In this document: piece after piece, positions 1 to 9,113 of the stretch | Numbering within the stretch: position 1 is the first letter of the stretch | How the letters are laid out: each line of letters starts with the position of its first letter | NCBI RefSeq assembly: GCF_014224155.1 | Contig: NZ_JAASUI010000003.1 | Coordinates: 124,001 to 188,000 of the forward strand | Direction: 5' to 3' | Length of the DNA stretch: 64,000 bases | Source: Listeria cossartiae subsp. cossartiae | GTDB lineage: Bacteria > Bacillota > Bacilli > Lactobacillales > Listeriaceae | Notes under the pieces: model-generated | What the model saw: only the letters and a program-made list of their open reading frames with translations | What the model was told of the DNA's origin: nothing | Database searches by the model: none | Position numbers and translations under genes: made by a program

Positions 1-65
1 CCATTCATTACTACCATATGTATAATAACATAAATAGATGCTTACTTAAAGTATGCAAATTGAAG

Positions 66-87
66 AGAGGTCTATGCTTAGACCTCT
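66..87 (-). terminator. inverted repeat at end of thioredoxin-like gene
   Basis: Perfect 8-bp inverted repeat (agaggtct / agacctct) with a 6-nt loop that overlaps the stop codon of the thioredoxin-like lipoprotein gene. The sequence beyond it has only a weak T-rich stretch, so terminator function is plausible but not strong. Confidence 0.4.
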
Positions 88-545
88 TTACTCACTTTAT
101 TCATCCATTTGGTTAATTTTTCCGGTTCGTCTGTTGCTGCGTAGGTAGATACTACTTTTCCATCTTTTAAATAAACCATTGTTGGGACAGAATCAATATC
201 CATCTCTTTTAAAAGGGTAATCATGTCATCGCGGCTTTTTTCGGATGCTTTATCCGTGTTGTAGTAAGCCATTTTTTGATCTGGTTGTCTTTTTTCCAGT
301 TCTTTCTTTAGGATTGGTTGGAACGCTTGGCAGTCTTCGCATGTTGGGCGGCCAACGTAAACAAATCCAGTTGTTTTATCGGCCATTTTTTGTTTGAAAT
401 CTTTGGTGGAAATGGTATTTAAAAAGGTCGAACTTTCTTTTTCGGTTTGGTTCGCCTTCTCTTCGGTTTCTTTTTTATTATCGCCACATGCTCCGAGCGT
501 AAGAACGACGGTAATTAGCGCTAATAGTAATAGGATTTTCTTCAT
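78..545 (-). CDS. thioredoxin-like lipoprotein
   Basis: A 155-residue protein. The N-terminus is a lipoprotein signal (charged start, Leu-rich core, lipobox LGAC with Cys20), so the mature protein should be attached to the outer face of the membrane. A thioredoxin-type domain follows, with a CEDC active-site pair (Cys69, Cys72) after a Lys/Glu-rich linker and the cis-Pro motif VPT further on. This suggests extracytoplasmic thiol-disulfide exchange; it resembles the thioredoxin-like proteins annotated as bacteriocin transport accessory proteins. The start at 545 is preferred over an upstream in-frame ATG because it has an AAGGAG site and begins the signal peptide. It is monocistronic, between a terminator upstream and the window edge. 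The physiological substrate is unknown. Confidence 0.8.
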   Translation of the reverse strand: MKKILLLLALITVVLTLGACGDNKKETEEKANQTEKESSTFLNTISTKDFKQKMADKTTGFVYVGRPTCEDCQAFQPILKKELEKRQPDQKMAYYNTDKASEKSRDDMITLLKEMDIDSVPTMVYLKDGKVVSTYAATDEPEKLTKWMNKVSKEV

Positions 546-566
546 CAAAACAGCTCCTTCGTGTTT

Positions 567-572
567 ATTATA
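567..572 (-). promoter_or_regulatory. -10 box for thioredoxin-like lipoprotein gene
   Basis: TATAAT on the minus strand, 22 nt upstream of the start codon and just after the birA terminator. No good -35 is visible, so the promoter call rests on the -10 and its position. Confidence 0.4.
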
Positions 573-582
573 CTTGATTTTT

Positions 583-633
583 TTCAAAAAAGAAAAACTC
601 GAAAAAGTGATTTTCACACTGTGTTTTCGAGTT
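583..633 (-). terminator. terminator after birA
   Basis: A 10-bp perfect stem (aactcgaaaa / ttttcgagtt, 596-633) followed on the minus strand by a T-rich tract (TTTTTCTTTTTTG). It lies 60 nt past the birA stop and ends the ypjD-dapB-mgsA-cca-birA operon. Confidence 0.75.
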
Positions 634-692
634 AAAAGATATGTTTTCAGTTACTTTACTATGGTTAAAACATGTTTTTTCAGGCGGTTTCG

Positions 693-1670
693 TTATTTTT
701 CATTATCTAGCAAAATATCTGCAGAATAGATGGAATGAACCTCGCCTAGCGAATCTTGTAATAACAGGACGCCCTCATCAGAAATACCTTTTACTTGTCC
801 GTGGATTTTGCCTTTGGTTGTGCTGGCGGTTAGTTTTTCGCCAAAGGGAATTGCTTTGGTTTCCCAAAGTAGTTTGATTGGCGCAAATCCTTTATCAAGG
901 AAAAGTTCATAGTATTTCTCTAAAGCGACTAAAATTTCTTGTAATAGCGCTTTTCTGGATATACTTTCGCCTAGTTCAAGTTTCAGCGAACTCGCTTTGT
1001 CTTTGATTTCTTCGGGGAATTCTTGTTGATTTACGTTGATGCCCATGCCAATAATAACGGCATGAATGGTTTCTGCTTCGGCTTGCATTTCTGTTAATAC
1101 GCCACAGATTTTGCGTTTTCCGATGTAAATATCATTGGGCCATTTGATTTTCGGTTCTAGTTTTGTGACATTTTCAATCGCTTCTGTGATAGCAAGCGAG
1201 GCGATAAAAGTGAACTGCGGTACTTTTTGAATCGGGATTTGCGGTTTTAAAATCACGCTCATCCAAATGCCTTCCCCTTTTTTAGAATTCCAAGGGCGAA
1301 GTAAGCGACCTTTTCCAGCGGTTTGCTCATCGGCTACGATAACGGTTCCTTCAGGGCTTGCTTCGATTTGTTGGTGGGCGATGATTTGTGTCGAACTCAC
1401 CGACTCGTGTATTTCTAAATGCTGGCCGATAAATTTCGTCTCTAAACCGAGTAAGAGCGCATCTTTCGTGTACTGTTCTGCTGTTGCGGATAAACGGTAA
1501 CCACGATTTCGGACTGCTTCGATTTCAAAGCCTTCTTTGCGGAGCGCCTCCATTTGTTTCCAAACGGCAGTACGCGAGCAACCTAGGCTATCCGCAATTT
1601 CTTGCCCGGATAAATAAGCGCCATCACTTTCCGTAAATAACGCGAGCAATTTTTCTCGATTATTCTTCAT
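693..1670 (-). CDS. birA: biotin--[acetyl-CoA-carboxylase] ligase / biotin operon repressor
   Basis: A 325-residue bifunctional BirA. Residues about 5-60 form a winged helix-turn-helix ([18 protein letters not shown]), so it is the DNA-binding class that can repress biotin genes. The ligase domain shows the adenylate loop GKGRLLRPW (about 119-127), KWPNDI (176-181) and KICGVLTE. It activates biotin with ATP and transfers it to the lysine of biotin carboxyl carrier proteins. The start at 1670 gives the family length and sits behind AAGGTGG; a longer reading adds only 12 residues. Its 5' end overlaps the end of cca by 11 nt, so the two are co-translated as the last genes of the operon. Confidence 0.95.
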   Translation of the reverse strand: MKNNREKLLALFTESDGAYLSGQEIADSLGCSRTAVWKQMEALRKEGFEIEAVRNRGYRLSATAEQYTKDALLLGLETKFIGQHLEIHESVSSTQIIAHQQIEASPEGTVIVADEQTAGKGRLLRPWNSKKGEGIWMSVILKPQIPIQKVPQFTFIASLAITEAIENVTKLEPKIKWPNDIYIGKRKICGVLTEMQAEAETIHAVIIGMGINVNQQEFPEEIKDKASSLKLELGESISRKALLQEILVALEKYYELFLDKGFAPIKLLWETKAIPFGEKLTASTTKGKIHGQVKGISDEGVLLLQDSLGEVHSIYSADILLDNEK

Positions 1671-2841
1671 GATAGCCAAGCCACCTTTTGATTTGATTTT
1701 TTTCATTGTTTATTTCGCTGGAAAGGACAGCACACTCTAATTTATCAAGTGTTTCCTTTACCCAAGGACCAGCGCTAGCTCCGGCCCATTTTAACAAATC
1801 AGCGCCAGTAATTGCGAGGTCTTTTTTGGAGTGGATTGGCAGGGCTTCGTATGCTTGGTTAAGCGATTGTTGCTTGTCTTCTTGCCCACGCAGGACATTT
1901 AGTTCATTGACTAATGAAAAGACTGGTTGCCCAGCATGGTAGAGTTCTTCTGTTAGCCATGTTTCTTTCGTACCAAGTGCATCTTGAAAGGCTTTGTTTA
2001 CAAGTTGAATAGTTTTATTGGGCAGTTTCCAAGCTTTTAAAAACGCAGTAACGTTGCTCGGTTTCACGGCAACCACTAGTCCGAGCCAAATTACCTCTTC
2101 GGTTGTCCGTTTGGCCCAGTTCCAGCTAGCAAATTCAGTGAGCGCGGCTTTTTCCCCTTGTAAGCCTGGCAAATATGTTTCCATTTCGACTTTTATAAGT
2201 AGATCTATCGCTCGTTTTACTGCGGGTCCTTTAATCATTTTGATCCATTCAACCGTGATTCGTTCGACGGAAGTGTGCTGTAATAAGGATATTTGGCTTC
2301 CTAAAGCATTTTCCGTTTCTTTATCAAGCTCAAAATCAAGCTGGCTCAAAAAGCGTACGGCACGCATCATTCGTAAAGCATCTTCATGAAAACGTTCGGA
2401 AGCTTTACCAACTGCTTTGATTTCTTTATGTTGAATTGCTAATTGTCCGGCAAATGGATCGTGTAAATCGAAATGTTCGTCCATCGCTATCGCATTCATC
2501 GTAAAGTCGCGGCGTAGTAAGTCTTCTTTTAACGAGCGAATAAACGTTACTTCACTTGGACGCCTAAAATCCTCATACGTTCCTTCTGTTCGAAAAGTGG
2601 TTACTTCATAACATTCTTTATTTTCTCTAACGGTAACCGTCCCGTGCGCAATCCCGGTATCGTAGGTTGATTGGAAAATTTCTTTTACTTCTTCTGGGAA
2701 AGCACTGGTTGCAATATCCACATCGGAAATCGTTCTATTTAGCAAGTAATCTCTGACAGATCCGCCAACAAAATACGCTTCAAATCCCGCTGTAGTTAAT
2801 TTTTGCAATACAGGAAGCGCTTTTAGAAAAACGTCATTCAT
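1660..2841 (-). CDS. cca: CCA tRNA nucleotidyltransferase
   Basis: A 393-residue class II nucleotidyltransferase that adds or repairs the 3' CCA end of tRNAs. The catalytic core is clear: GGSVRD (residues 26-31) and the metal-binding DVD (40-42), then [12 protein letters not shown] and the helical neck [12 protein letters not shown]. The length matches the Bacillus enzyme. It starts 15 nt after mgsA with a GGAGC site and overlaps birA. In Bacillus subtilis bshB1 and bshA sit between mgsA and cca; they are absent here. Confidence 0.96.
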   Translation of the reverse strand: MNDVFLKALPVLQKLTTAGFEAYFVGGSVRDYLLNRTISDVDIATSAFPEEVKEIFQSTYDTGIAHGTVTVRENKECYEVTTFRTEGTYEDFRRPSEVTFIRSLKEDLLRRDFTMNAIAMDEHFDLHDPFAGQLAIQHKEIKAVGKASERFHEDALRMMRAVRFLSQLDFELDKETENALGSQISLLQHTSVERITVEWIKMIKGPAVKRAIDLLIKVEMETYLPGLQGEKAALTEFASWNWAKRTTEEVIWLGLVVAVKPSNVTAFLKAWKLPNKTIQLVNKAFQDALGTKETWLTEELYHAGQPVFSLVNELNVLRGQEDKQQSLNQAYEALPIHSKKDLAITGADLLKWAGASAGPWVKETLDKLECAVLSSEINNEKNQIKRWLGYHEE

Positions 2842-2856
2842 CTGTCATCGCTCCTT

Positions 2857-3261
2857 TTATTCATCATTCCGTCTTAAATCTCGCCAATCGAGGAAACCTG
2901 CTCCTAATCCGCGAATTAAAATTTCTGCTGTACCAATATTTGTTGCTAAAGGAATTTCGTATACATCGCATAATCGAATAAGCGCCGTCACATCAGGTTC
3001 ATGTGGCTGGGCGGTTAATGGATCGCGTAAGAAAATAACGAGGTCCATTTTATTTTCGGAAATACGCGCGCCGATTTGTTGATCTCCACCAAGCGGGCCT
3101 GATTTAAAACGATGTACCGTTAAGCCTGTTGCTTCGATAATTCGTAAACCTGTAGTCCCGGTTGCATATAATTGATGCGGTTCAAGCAAATGTTTATATG
3201 CCGTTGCAAATCCAACCATCAAATCCTTTTTTTCATCGTGCGCGATTAATGCGATATGCAT
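2857..3261 (-). CDS. mgsA: methylglyoxal synthase
   Basis: A 134-residue enzyme converting dihydroxyacetone phosphate to methylglyoxal and phosphate, a bypass of lower glycolysis. The diagnostic phosphate-binding and catalytic loop [10 protein letters not shown] is present near residues 55-64, preceded by ATGTTG, and a QPHEPDV segment carries the conserved His. The start at 3261 is chosen because AGGTG is 6 nt upstream of it; an ATG three codons earlier is too close to the site. Third gene of the operon, 15 nt after dapB. Confidence 0.95.
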   Translation of the reverse strand: MHIALIAHDEKKDLMVGFATAYKHLLEPHQLYATGTTGLRIIEATGLTVHRFKSGPLGGDQQIGARISENKMDLVIFLRDPLTAQPHEPDVTALIRLCDVYEIPLATNIGTAEILIRGLGAGFLDWRDLRRNDE

Positions 3262-3276
3262 CTCATTCACCTATCC

Positions 3277-4068
3277 TTAGTCTAAAATATTTTCTAAGCC
3301 ATAAATAAGTGTTTCTAATTCTTTTGTTTTACGAACCGAAAGTGCTACGCCAGACATAAAGGAAATTCGGTCATAGGAGTCGTGGCGAATTGTTAAGCCT
3401 TGTCCTTCTGCTCCGAAAATTACTTCTTGATGCGCCACAAGCCCTGGTAAACGGACGCTATGGATACGCATGCCTTCATATTCGGCACCTCTTGCACCTT
3501 CAATAAGCTCCACTTCTTCGGCTGCACCTTGTTTAACAAATTCGCGAGTTTCCGCCATCATTTCCGCCGTTTTTACAGCCGTACCACTTGGCGCGTCTAA
3601 TTTATTATCGTGATGTAGCTCAATAATTTCAACGTTCGGAAAATATTTAGCTGCTTTTTGCGCGAATTGCATCATTAAAACCGCACCTACAGCAAAGTTT
3701 GGCGCGATTAATGCACCGATTTTTTTCGATTCCGCAATCGTTCTTAGTTCGCTAATTTGTTCTGGTGTAAAGCCTGTTGTACCAACGACCGCACGTACAC
3801 CGTGTTCTAAAATTGTTTTCGTGTTACTATACCCGACTTTAGGTGTTGTAAAATCAACGACGCAATCCGGTTTTACTTCTTCTAACATCTCGCTTAAATT
3901 AGCATAAACTGGTACGTCTAACGAGCTAAACTCGACAATTTCGCGAATGTTTTTCTCTTTCGGTTCGTGGTCAAGTACTGCCACTAACTCTAAGTCCGCT
4001 TCTCTTAAAACAGTTTTAACAACCTCATGTCCCATTCTTCCTTTAAATCCAGATACTGCTACTCTCAT
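3277..4068 (-). CDS. dapB: 4-hydroxy-tetrahydrodipicolinate reductase
   Basis: A 263-residue NAD(P)H-dependent reductase of the lysine/meso-diaminopimelate pathway, needed for peptidoglycan as well as lysine. It has the N-terminal dinucleotide motif GFKGRMG, the conserved VGTTGF segment, and the catalytic/substrate motif [12 protein letters not shown]. The start at 4068 has GGAGG upstream and overlaps the ypjD stop (ATGA), indicating translational coupling. The pathway partner lysA lies 45 kb further on in this window. Confidence 0.96.
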   Translation of the reverse strand: MRVAVSGFKGRMGHEVVKTVLREADLELVAVLDHEPKEKNIREIVEFSSLDVPVYANLSEMLEEVKPDCVVDFTTPKVGYSNTKTILEHGVRAVVGTTGFTPEQISELRTIAESKKIGALIAPNFAVGAVLMMQFAQKAAKYFPNVEIIELHHDNKLDAPSGTAVKTAEMMAETREFVKQGAAEEVELIEGARGAEYEGMRIHSVRLPGLVAHQEVIFGAEGQGLTIRHDSYDRISFMSGVALSVRKTKELETLIYGLENILD

Positions 4069-4400
4069 TTTGCTTTTTCCTCCTTTTTTGTCCAACGATC
4101 TTTATCGCGTTCTTTAAACTTCGCCATGACCGTGTCGTGTGCTTTTTCCATATCGATATCAAGTGAGTTCGCCATACACGTAAGGACAAACAGGCAGTCG
4201 CCCAGTTCCTCTGCAACGGTTTTGGTTGGTTCACTTGTTTTCTTCGGTTTTTCACCATAATAATGATTGATTTCTCTGGCTAATTCTCCCGTTTCTTCGG
4301 TAATTCGGGCCATCATTGCTAGTGGGGAAAAGTAACCTTCCTCGAATCCGCCAATGAAATCATCCACTTCTTTTTGTATTTCTGCCATTGTTTTCGCCAT
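4065..4400 (-). CDS. ypjD: MazG-like nucleotide pyrophosphohydrolase (YpjD type)
   Basis: A 111-residue all-helical MazG-superfamily protein. The metal-binding pattern EETGE (after MMARIT) and EELGD about 25 residues later is intact, so it should hydrolyse non-canonical or excess NTPs to NMP and pyrophosphate; the exact substrate is not known. The start at 4400 follows a GGGGG-type ribosome site; in-frame ATGs further upstream lack one. First gene of the five-gene operon and coupled to dapB by a 4-nt overlap, the same order as in Bacillus. Confidence 0.85.
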   Translation of the reverse strand: MAKTMAEIQKEVDDFIGGFEEGYFSPLAMMARITEETGELAREINHYYGEKPKKTSEPTKTVAEELGDCLFVLTCMANSLDIDMEKAHDTVMAKFKERDKDRWTKKEEKAK

Positions 4401-4463
4401 CGGTTTTCCCCCTTTTTGTGGTAAACTAAAATTGATTTTAAGACTAATTGTTAACTTCATTTC

Positions 4464-4469
4464 ATTATA
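4464..4469 (-). promoter_or_regulatory. -10 box of ypjD-dapB-mgsA-cca-birA operon
   Basis: TATAAT on the minus strand about 64 nt upstream of ypjD, in the divergent gap with the YitT gene. The -35 region is weak. Confidence 0.4.
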
Positions 4470-4541
4470 CCTAAACAAATACATCCAAGTCCATGATTTT
4501 TTACTTACATATTAAATAGGTTTCAGGGAGGGGAAAAAGCT

Positions 4542-5408
4542 ATGCTAAAAACATTACGCACGAAAAATATTTGCTTTATTATGCTTGGTACGGCGATTTA
4601 CGCGTTTGGTTTAGTTAATTTTAACATCGCTAATAATCTCGGAGAAGGCGGACTGGCTGGGGTGACTCTATTCCTGCTCCACTTTTTCCAAATTGATCCT
4701 GCTTACTCTAACTTAATCTTGAATATCCCTTTGTTTATTTTAGGTTGGCGTGTGCTCGGTAATCGCTCGCTTATTTATACTGGCATTGGCACAGTGAGTT
4801 TGTCGCTGTTCTTATGGATTTTTCAGCGTATTCCTTATACGTTAGATTTACATAGCGACTTGCTGCTCGTAGCCCTTTTTGCTGGTGGTTTTAGTGGTAT
4901 CGGGCTCGGGCTTGTATTTCGCTACGGTGGGACGACTGGCGGCAGTGATATTATCGCCAAATTGCTTAATCATACGAAAGGAATTAGTATGGGACGCACG
5001 TTATTTGCGATTGATGCAATCGTGCTCGTTGCCTCGCTTTCTTATTTGGATGTTCGCCAAGTAATGTACACGCTTGTCGCAGTATTTATCGGTTCGCGGG
5101 TAATTGATTTTGTCCAAGAAGGGGCTTATGCGGCTCGTGGTGCGCTGATTATTTCCAAAGATAATGATGCGATTGCTTCCCATGTAATGCTCGCGATGAA
5201 CCGTGGTGTGACGGTACTTGAAGGTCGCGGCGGTTTTTCGAAAAATGAGCAAGATGTCCTTTATATTGTTGTTGCGAAAAATGAAATTATCCAATTGAAA
5301 AATATTGTTCAAGCGATTGACCCGCACGCGTTTGTTTCGGTGAGTGTCGTTCATGATGTAATGGGCGAAGGTTTCACGCTAGATGAAAATAAAAATCCTA
5401 TTTACTAA
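4542..5408 (+). CDS. YitT family membrane protein (DUF161/DUF2179)
   Basis: A 288-residue protein with about five or six hydrophobic segments in its first 190 residues, then a soluble C-terminal domain of DUF2179 type (GRGGFSKNEQDVLYIVV...). The glycine-rich RYGGTTGGSDIIAKL loop between membrane segments is characteristic of the family. Function is not established; some relatives are proposed transporters. It starts behind a GGGAGGGG site and is divergent from the ypjD operon. Its 3' end overlaps the convergent oxidoreductase gene by 11 nt. Confidence 0.8.
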   Translation: MLKTLRTKNICFIMLGTAIYAFGLVNFNIANNLGEGGLAGVTLFLLHFFQIDPAYSNLILNIPLFILGWRVLGNRSLIYTGIGTVSLSLFLWIFQRIPYTLDLHSDLLLVALFAGGFSGIGLGLVFRYGGTTGGSDIIAKLLNHTKGISMGRTLFAIDAIVLVASLSYLDVRQVMYTLVAVFIGSRVIDFVQEGAYAARGALIISKDNDAIASHVMLAMNRGVTVLEGRGGFSKNEQDVLYIVVAKNEIIQLKNIVQAIDPHAFVSVSVVHDVMGEGFTLDENKNPIY

Positions 5409-6504
5409 TATATTTACTTGGTTCATAGTTTTCTAAAGCTAATTCGACTGCGTTTCCAAGTGCCAAATCCGCCAAAAGTTTGCCGACATACGGTCCAGTT
5501 GTTAACCCAGATGCACCGAGACCATTTGCTAAAAAGACCGATTCAAAACCCGGTAACTGACCAATGAGTGGTGCGAAATCTGGTGTGTACGGTCTAGTTC
5601 CGACAGCGACATGAGCAACTCTATGCGCCAAATCACCTTCCATAAATCGCGTGACCTCTGTTAAGATTTCCGCTTTCCCTGTTGCTGTTGGCTCTGTATT
5701 AAAGCCAGCAGCTTTTTCATGAGTTGCGCCAACAATTACTTTCCCATTATCAAAAGGAACAATCGATTTAGCACTAGGCGGCAAAATAACGGGCCATTCA
5801 TCCGTTTCAAACTCGCTAAAATCCAGTTCCAACAATTGCCCTTTTTGCGCTAAAACATCGGTATGGAAACCAGCATCTTGTAACAAATCGGCCAACCAAG
5901 CACCAGATGCAATAATTAATTTATCGTAGCTTTCTTTTTCCTCGCCAACAAAGATTTCTCCATCGGCTGAAAAACGAGCGCGACCAGATTTGATTTTCAC
6001 GCCATTTTCTTTCGCAGCGGAAAGTAATGTTTCACAAAATAAACCGCCATTCACGCGCGCTGCTCCACTGACATAAACTGAACCAAAGCCCGGTTTAACG
6101 AGCGGAAATTTTTGCTTAGTTTCTGCTTCTGATAATCGTTCAATCTCACCCATGACTTCCGCATCCAAACGTCTTTCTTTTGCGAGGTTAAACAGCTCGG
6201 TTACTTTTTCTTCTGTCTGCCGAAGTGCGAGTACGCCGACTTGCTTGTAACCCGAATCACGTCCCGTTTCATGTTCGAGCATTTGCGCTATTTCCTTATA
6301 AAAAGCCGCACTATTTTTCGCCAGTTCATACCAATATTTATTCCGTCTTTTGGACAACCACGGGCAAATAATCCCCGCCGCCGCACGGGTTGCTTGTCCC
6401 GGTTCACCGGAATCAATTAACGTTACTTCTACCTGTTCTTTTGATAATAAATATGCTGCGCTGGCTCCAACAATTCCACCGCCAATGATGACTATTTTTT
6501 GCAT
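5398..6504 (-). CDS. FAD-dependent oxidoreductase (DadA/ThiO-like)
   Basis: A 368-residue flavoprotein of the D-amino-acid/glycine oxidase (DAO) family. It begins with the FAD-binding GGGIVGASAAYLL and the acidic strand end TLIDSG, and ends with the second FAD segment HVAVGTRPYTPDFAPLIG and NGLGASGLTTGP. It would oxidise a primary or secondary amine; the substrate cannot be told from sequence, and no thiamine genes are nearby to support ThiO. Monocistronic, convergent with the YitT gene. Confidence 0.75.
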   Translation of the reverse strand: MQKIVIIGGGIVGASAAYLLSKEQVEVTLIDSGEPGQATRAAAGIICPWLSKRRNKYWYELAKNSAAFYKEIAQMLEHETGRDSGYKQVGVLALRQTEEKVTELFNLAKERRLDAEVMGEIERLSEAETKQKFPLVKPGFGSVYVSGAARVNGGLFCETLLSAAKENGVKIKSGRARFSADGEIFVGEEKESYDKLIIASGAWLADLLQDAGFHTDVLAQKGQLLELDFSEFETDEWPVILPPSAKSIVPFDNGKVIVGATHEKAAGFNTEPTATGKAEILTEVTRFMEGDLAHRVAHVAVGTRPYTPDFAPLIGQLPGFESVFLANGLGASGLTTGPYVGKLLADLALGNAVELALENYEPSKYISK

Positions 6505-6823
6505 GATTACACCCCTCTATATCAATTGTGACACAAGTTGACTTTTTCAAGACTCTTTGTAATAATATGTGAAAATAGTTAAGTTTACAAACTACTAAAA
6601 ATCCTCTACTTCATTCTATCCATTGTACTGAAATCCAGCTTTAATTACAAAAAGGCAGATTTTGGCTTATCTCGTCGTCATTACCACATATCCTCTTAGA
6701 GATCGCTTTCGCTTATCGGTTGGTTTTTTGCACTGCGTCTCAGCTAAAAATTCATTTCTTTTTTATTCTGCCTATATTAACTGTTCAGCTGATTAGTTAT
6801 GCTGAGATATGGGAGATTTTTTT
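6505..6823 (+). other. intergenic region, long leader of the c-di-GMP operon
   Basis: This 319-bp gap holds no convincing gene. A plus-strand promoter is plausible at 6538-6566, giving a leader of about 250 nt before dgcA. Complementary segments are visible: 6653-6659 with 6767-6773 (AGGCAGA/TCTGCCT), 6738-6744 with 6801-6807 (TCTCAGC/GCTGAGA), and 6668-6673 with 6804-6809 (TATCTC/GAGATA). The last two compete for the segment directly before the GGGAG ribosome site. Confidence 0.5.
6538..6566 (+). promoter_or_regulatory. candidate promoter of the dgcA operon
   Basis: TTGACT at 6538-6543 and AATAAT at 6561-6566 with 17-bp spacing (TAATAA at 16 bp is the alternative). It is the best sigma-A-like match upstream of dgcA. 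Confidence 0.4.
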
Positions 6824-7960
6824 ATGCCAAATATTCTTGATTCATTATGGAACAGCATGGCGCTTTTTTTATCAGCGCTTTTTTTTCACGGAATGGCACT
6901 TCGGTCAATTAGAGAAAAAAAGCCCGCTTGGTTCCAAATAAAATTTGCTAATGAAATTATTAATTACGCACTGGGCATTTACTACGGCCTTCTAGGTGTT
7001 TATTTTATTATCCGCGGATTGCCTGGCACGGACTCCGGGATTTATACAGATATGCTACTCAATATTTTAATCGTATTGCATTTGTTCTCATCGGCCGGAC
7101 CAGCTACTATCGCCCTATTACTTATCGTCGCAGGCAAACTGTTTCTTGGTGATGCGCTGTTCGCCAATTTTATTTATGTTTTTTTAATTATCGGCTTTCA
7201 CTTTATTTGTATGGAAGTGGCCAAATTACGCCTTAGTTCCGTGCAAAAAGTCGTCTTAGTCAAACTTAGCGCCATCCCGCTAATGCTATTTTATTTGCAT
7301 CAAAAAATACATTTAGCCTATACGCTAGATGATTTACCGATTTGGATACTCTACTTTGTGGTTTCTTTTTTTATTACCTTCATTATTATTTCAGCGTCTT
7401 ATTATATCGATACGTCCAACAAATTGATTTACGACTTGCAGCAGTCCACCATTCTTGATCCGCTTACTGGTTTGACGAACTTCCGCCACTTCGAAAAAGC
7501 ATTTGAAGCCGCTTTTAACTATGCTACTTTAAAAAAATCGAATTTAAGTGTCATTATTATTGATATTGATTATTTTAAACGGGTAAATGATACATATGGC
7601 CATTTAGCTGGAAATGGTGTTTTATCTACTTTTAGCCAAATGCTGTTAAAGATTAGCTTTCCGCCGAATACGGTTATTTCAAGGATTGGCGGCGAGGAAT
7701 TTGCGATTGTTTTGCCGAATATTAATGTTAGCGAAACACAGCATTTAGCAGAAAAAATCCGTCGAAAAGTGGAGAAAATCGATGTACCGATTGTTGCATC
7801 TGGCTCGGTTATTACTATTTCTGCTGGAATTGCGAATTATGATGGTGAAAATTATCCGAGCGCAAATGAACTACTTCATGCAGCAGATCAAGCCCTTTAT
7901 AATGCAAAACGAAATGGACGAAACCAAGTACATATTCGCGAAACAGAGCCAATTATTTAA
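6824..7960 (+). CDS. dgcA: membrane diguanylate cyclase DgcA
   Basis: A 378-residue protein with six or seven hydrophobic segments (residues about 1-205) and a C-terminal GGDEF domain. It has DPLTGL at the domain start, DIDYFKRVND, and an active-site GGEEF near residues 289-293, so it should make cyclic di-GMP from two GTP. The inhibitory RxxD I-site expected just upstream of GGEEF is missing (the stretch reads PPNT). The start at 6824 is preferred over an ATG five codons earlier because GGGAG lies about 8 nt upstream. First gene of a four-gene cluster; it corresponds to the gene called dgcA (lmo1911) in L. monocytogenes. Confidence 0.9.
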   Translation: MPNILDSLWNSMALFLSALFFHGMALRSIREKKPAWFQIKFANEIINYALGIYYGLLGVYFIIRGLPGTDSGIYTDMLLNILIVLHLFSSAGPATIALLLIVAGKLFLGDALFANFIYVFLIIGFHFICMEVAKLRLSSVQKVVLVKLSAIPLMLFYLHQKIHLAYTLDDLPIWILYFVVSFFITFIIISASYYIDTSNKLIYDLQQSTILDPLTGLTNFRHFEKAFEAAFNYATLKKSNLSVIIIDIDYFKRVNDTYGHLAGNGVLSTFSQMLLKISFPPNTVISRIGGEEFAIVLPNINVSETQHLAEKIRRKVEKIDVPIVASGSVITISAGIANYDGENYPSANELLHAADQALYNAKRNGRNQVHIRETEPII

Positions 7961-7985
7961 GAGAGTAAAAAGGAGATGAGTCCAT

Positions 7986-9113
7986 TTGTTCGAGCTAATT
8001 AATTCATACATAGATAGTTTAGCGCTCTTTCTTGCTATCCTTTTTATCCAAGGGATGTCTTTTCGGAAAATCAGACAATATCGCCCAAATTGGTTCCAAA
8101 ATGGCAGTAGACGACTATTTCTTTCTATCCTCCTCGGTGTCTATTATGGTTTAGCAGGTATTTACTTCATTTACGAAGGTGCCTATGAAAATAATCCCGT
8201 TATTTACACGAATATGCGGATTTTAATTTTAATGGTTACCAGTGTTTTCGGTGGTCGAGTGCCGCTTATTTTTGCTTATTTGGTTATGCTTTTTGGGCGG
8301 ATTAGTTTTGATATCGCCTCCCCGGTCACTAGTCGCTATATCATTTTAATGACGTTGATTTTCGCCGCATGTTTACTTATTACTTTTTGGAAAAAACAGC
8401 GCTTTTCGAAATTTGTCGCGTTGATCATTTTAAATTTCCCAGCCATCCTTTATTATTTTGTAAACAATTTTGACGAAGGTCGGATTTTGCGCGGCTTTGA
8501 AATTCTCGAATACTTCTTGTTGTTCTTCGTGACCGCTTTGCTAGTGTTTTATGCGTGTAACTATATCGATAAGAGTAACCTTGTCATCCAAAATCTAACC
8601 GAAACAGCGATGACCGATAGTTTGACTAATTTACCAAATATGCGTTTTTTCACGCAACAATTTGCATGGATTTTCGCTAAATCGCAGAAACGAAAAAAAG
8701 CATTGTCGCTCTTCATTATTGATATTGACCATTTTAAAGAAATTAATGATTTTCATGGTCACCAAGCTGGTAATACTGTCCTTGCGCAGTTTAGTAGCAT
8801 TCTTAAAAATCGAACCTTTCCGCCAAGGACCATGTTTGCGCGAATTGGTGGGGAAGAATTTGCTGTTTTACTGCAAAATGTCGGTACCGAGCAAGCGGCA
8901 CTCATTGCTGATTTTTTCCGGGAAGAAATTGAACGGGCGAAATTCCCTTACAATCCCGCGAGTGGCAAAGTAACGGTATCCATCGGAGTCGCTTCTGCCA
9001 GTTCCAAATTTGCAACAACAGAATCTCTTTTTGAAGCCGCCGACCAAGCGCTTTACCAAGCAAAACAAAGCGGCCGCAACCAAATCGCCGTTCATCAGGG
9101 GGAAATCGAATGA
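7986..9113 (+). CDS. dgcB: membrane diguanylate cyclase DgcB
   Basis: A 375-residue paralogue of the preceding cyclase with the same architecture: an N-terminal block of six or seven membrane helices and a GGDEF domain. The domain has DSLTNL, DIDHFKEIND and GGEEF near residues 288-292. The RxxD inhibitory site is again absent (PPRT). The start is TTG behind AAGGAG; an ATG nearby is out of frame and stops after eight codons. It lies 25 nt after dgcA, which suggests tandem duplication, and overlaps the next gene by 4 nt (ATGA). Confidence 0.9.
   Translation: MFELINSYIDSLALFLAILFIQGMSFRKIRQYRPNWFQNGSRRLFLSILLGVYYGLAGIYFIYEGAYENNPVIYTNMRILILMVTSVFGGRVPLIFAYLVMLFGRISFDIASPVTSRYIILMTLIFAACLLITFWKKQRFSKFVALIILNFPAILYYFVNNFDEGRILRGFEILEYFLLFFVTALLVFYACNYIDKSNLVIQNLTETAMTDSLTNLPNMRFFTQQFAWIFAKSQKRKKALSLFIIDIDHFKEINDFHGHQAGNTVLAQFSSILKNRTFPPRTMFARIGGEEFAVLLQNVGTEQAALIADFFREEIERAKFPYNPASGKVTVSIGVASASSKFATTESLFEAADQALYQAKQSGRNQIAVHQGEIE

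Noticed and set aside
6640-6760. Possible c-di-GMP (GEMM) riboswitch before dgcA
   Set aside because: The conserved GEMM-I aptamer segments are not present on either strand; only unassigned pairings remain.
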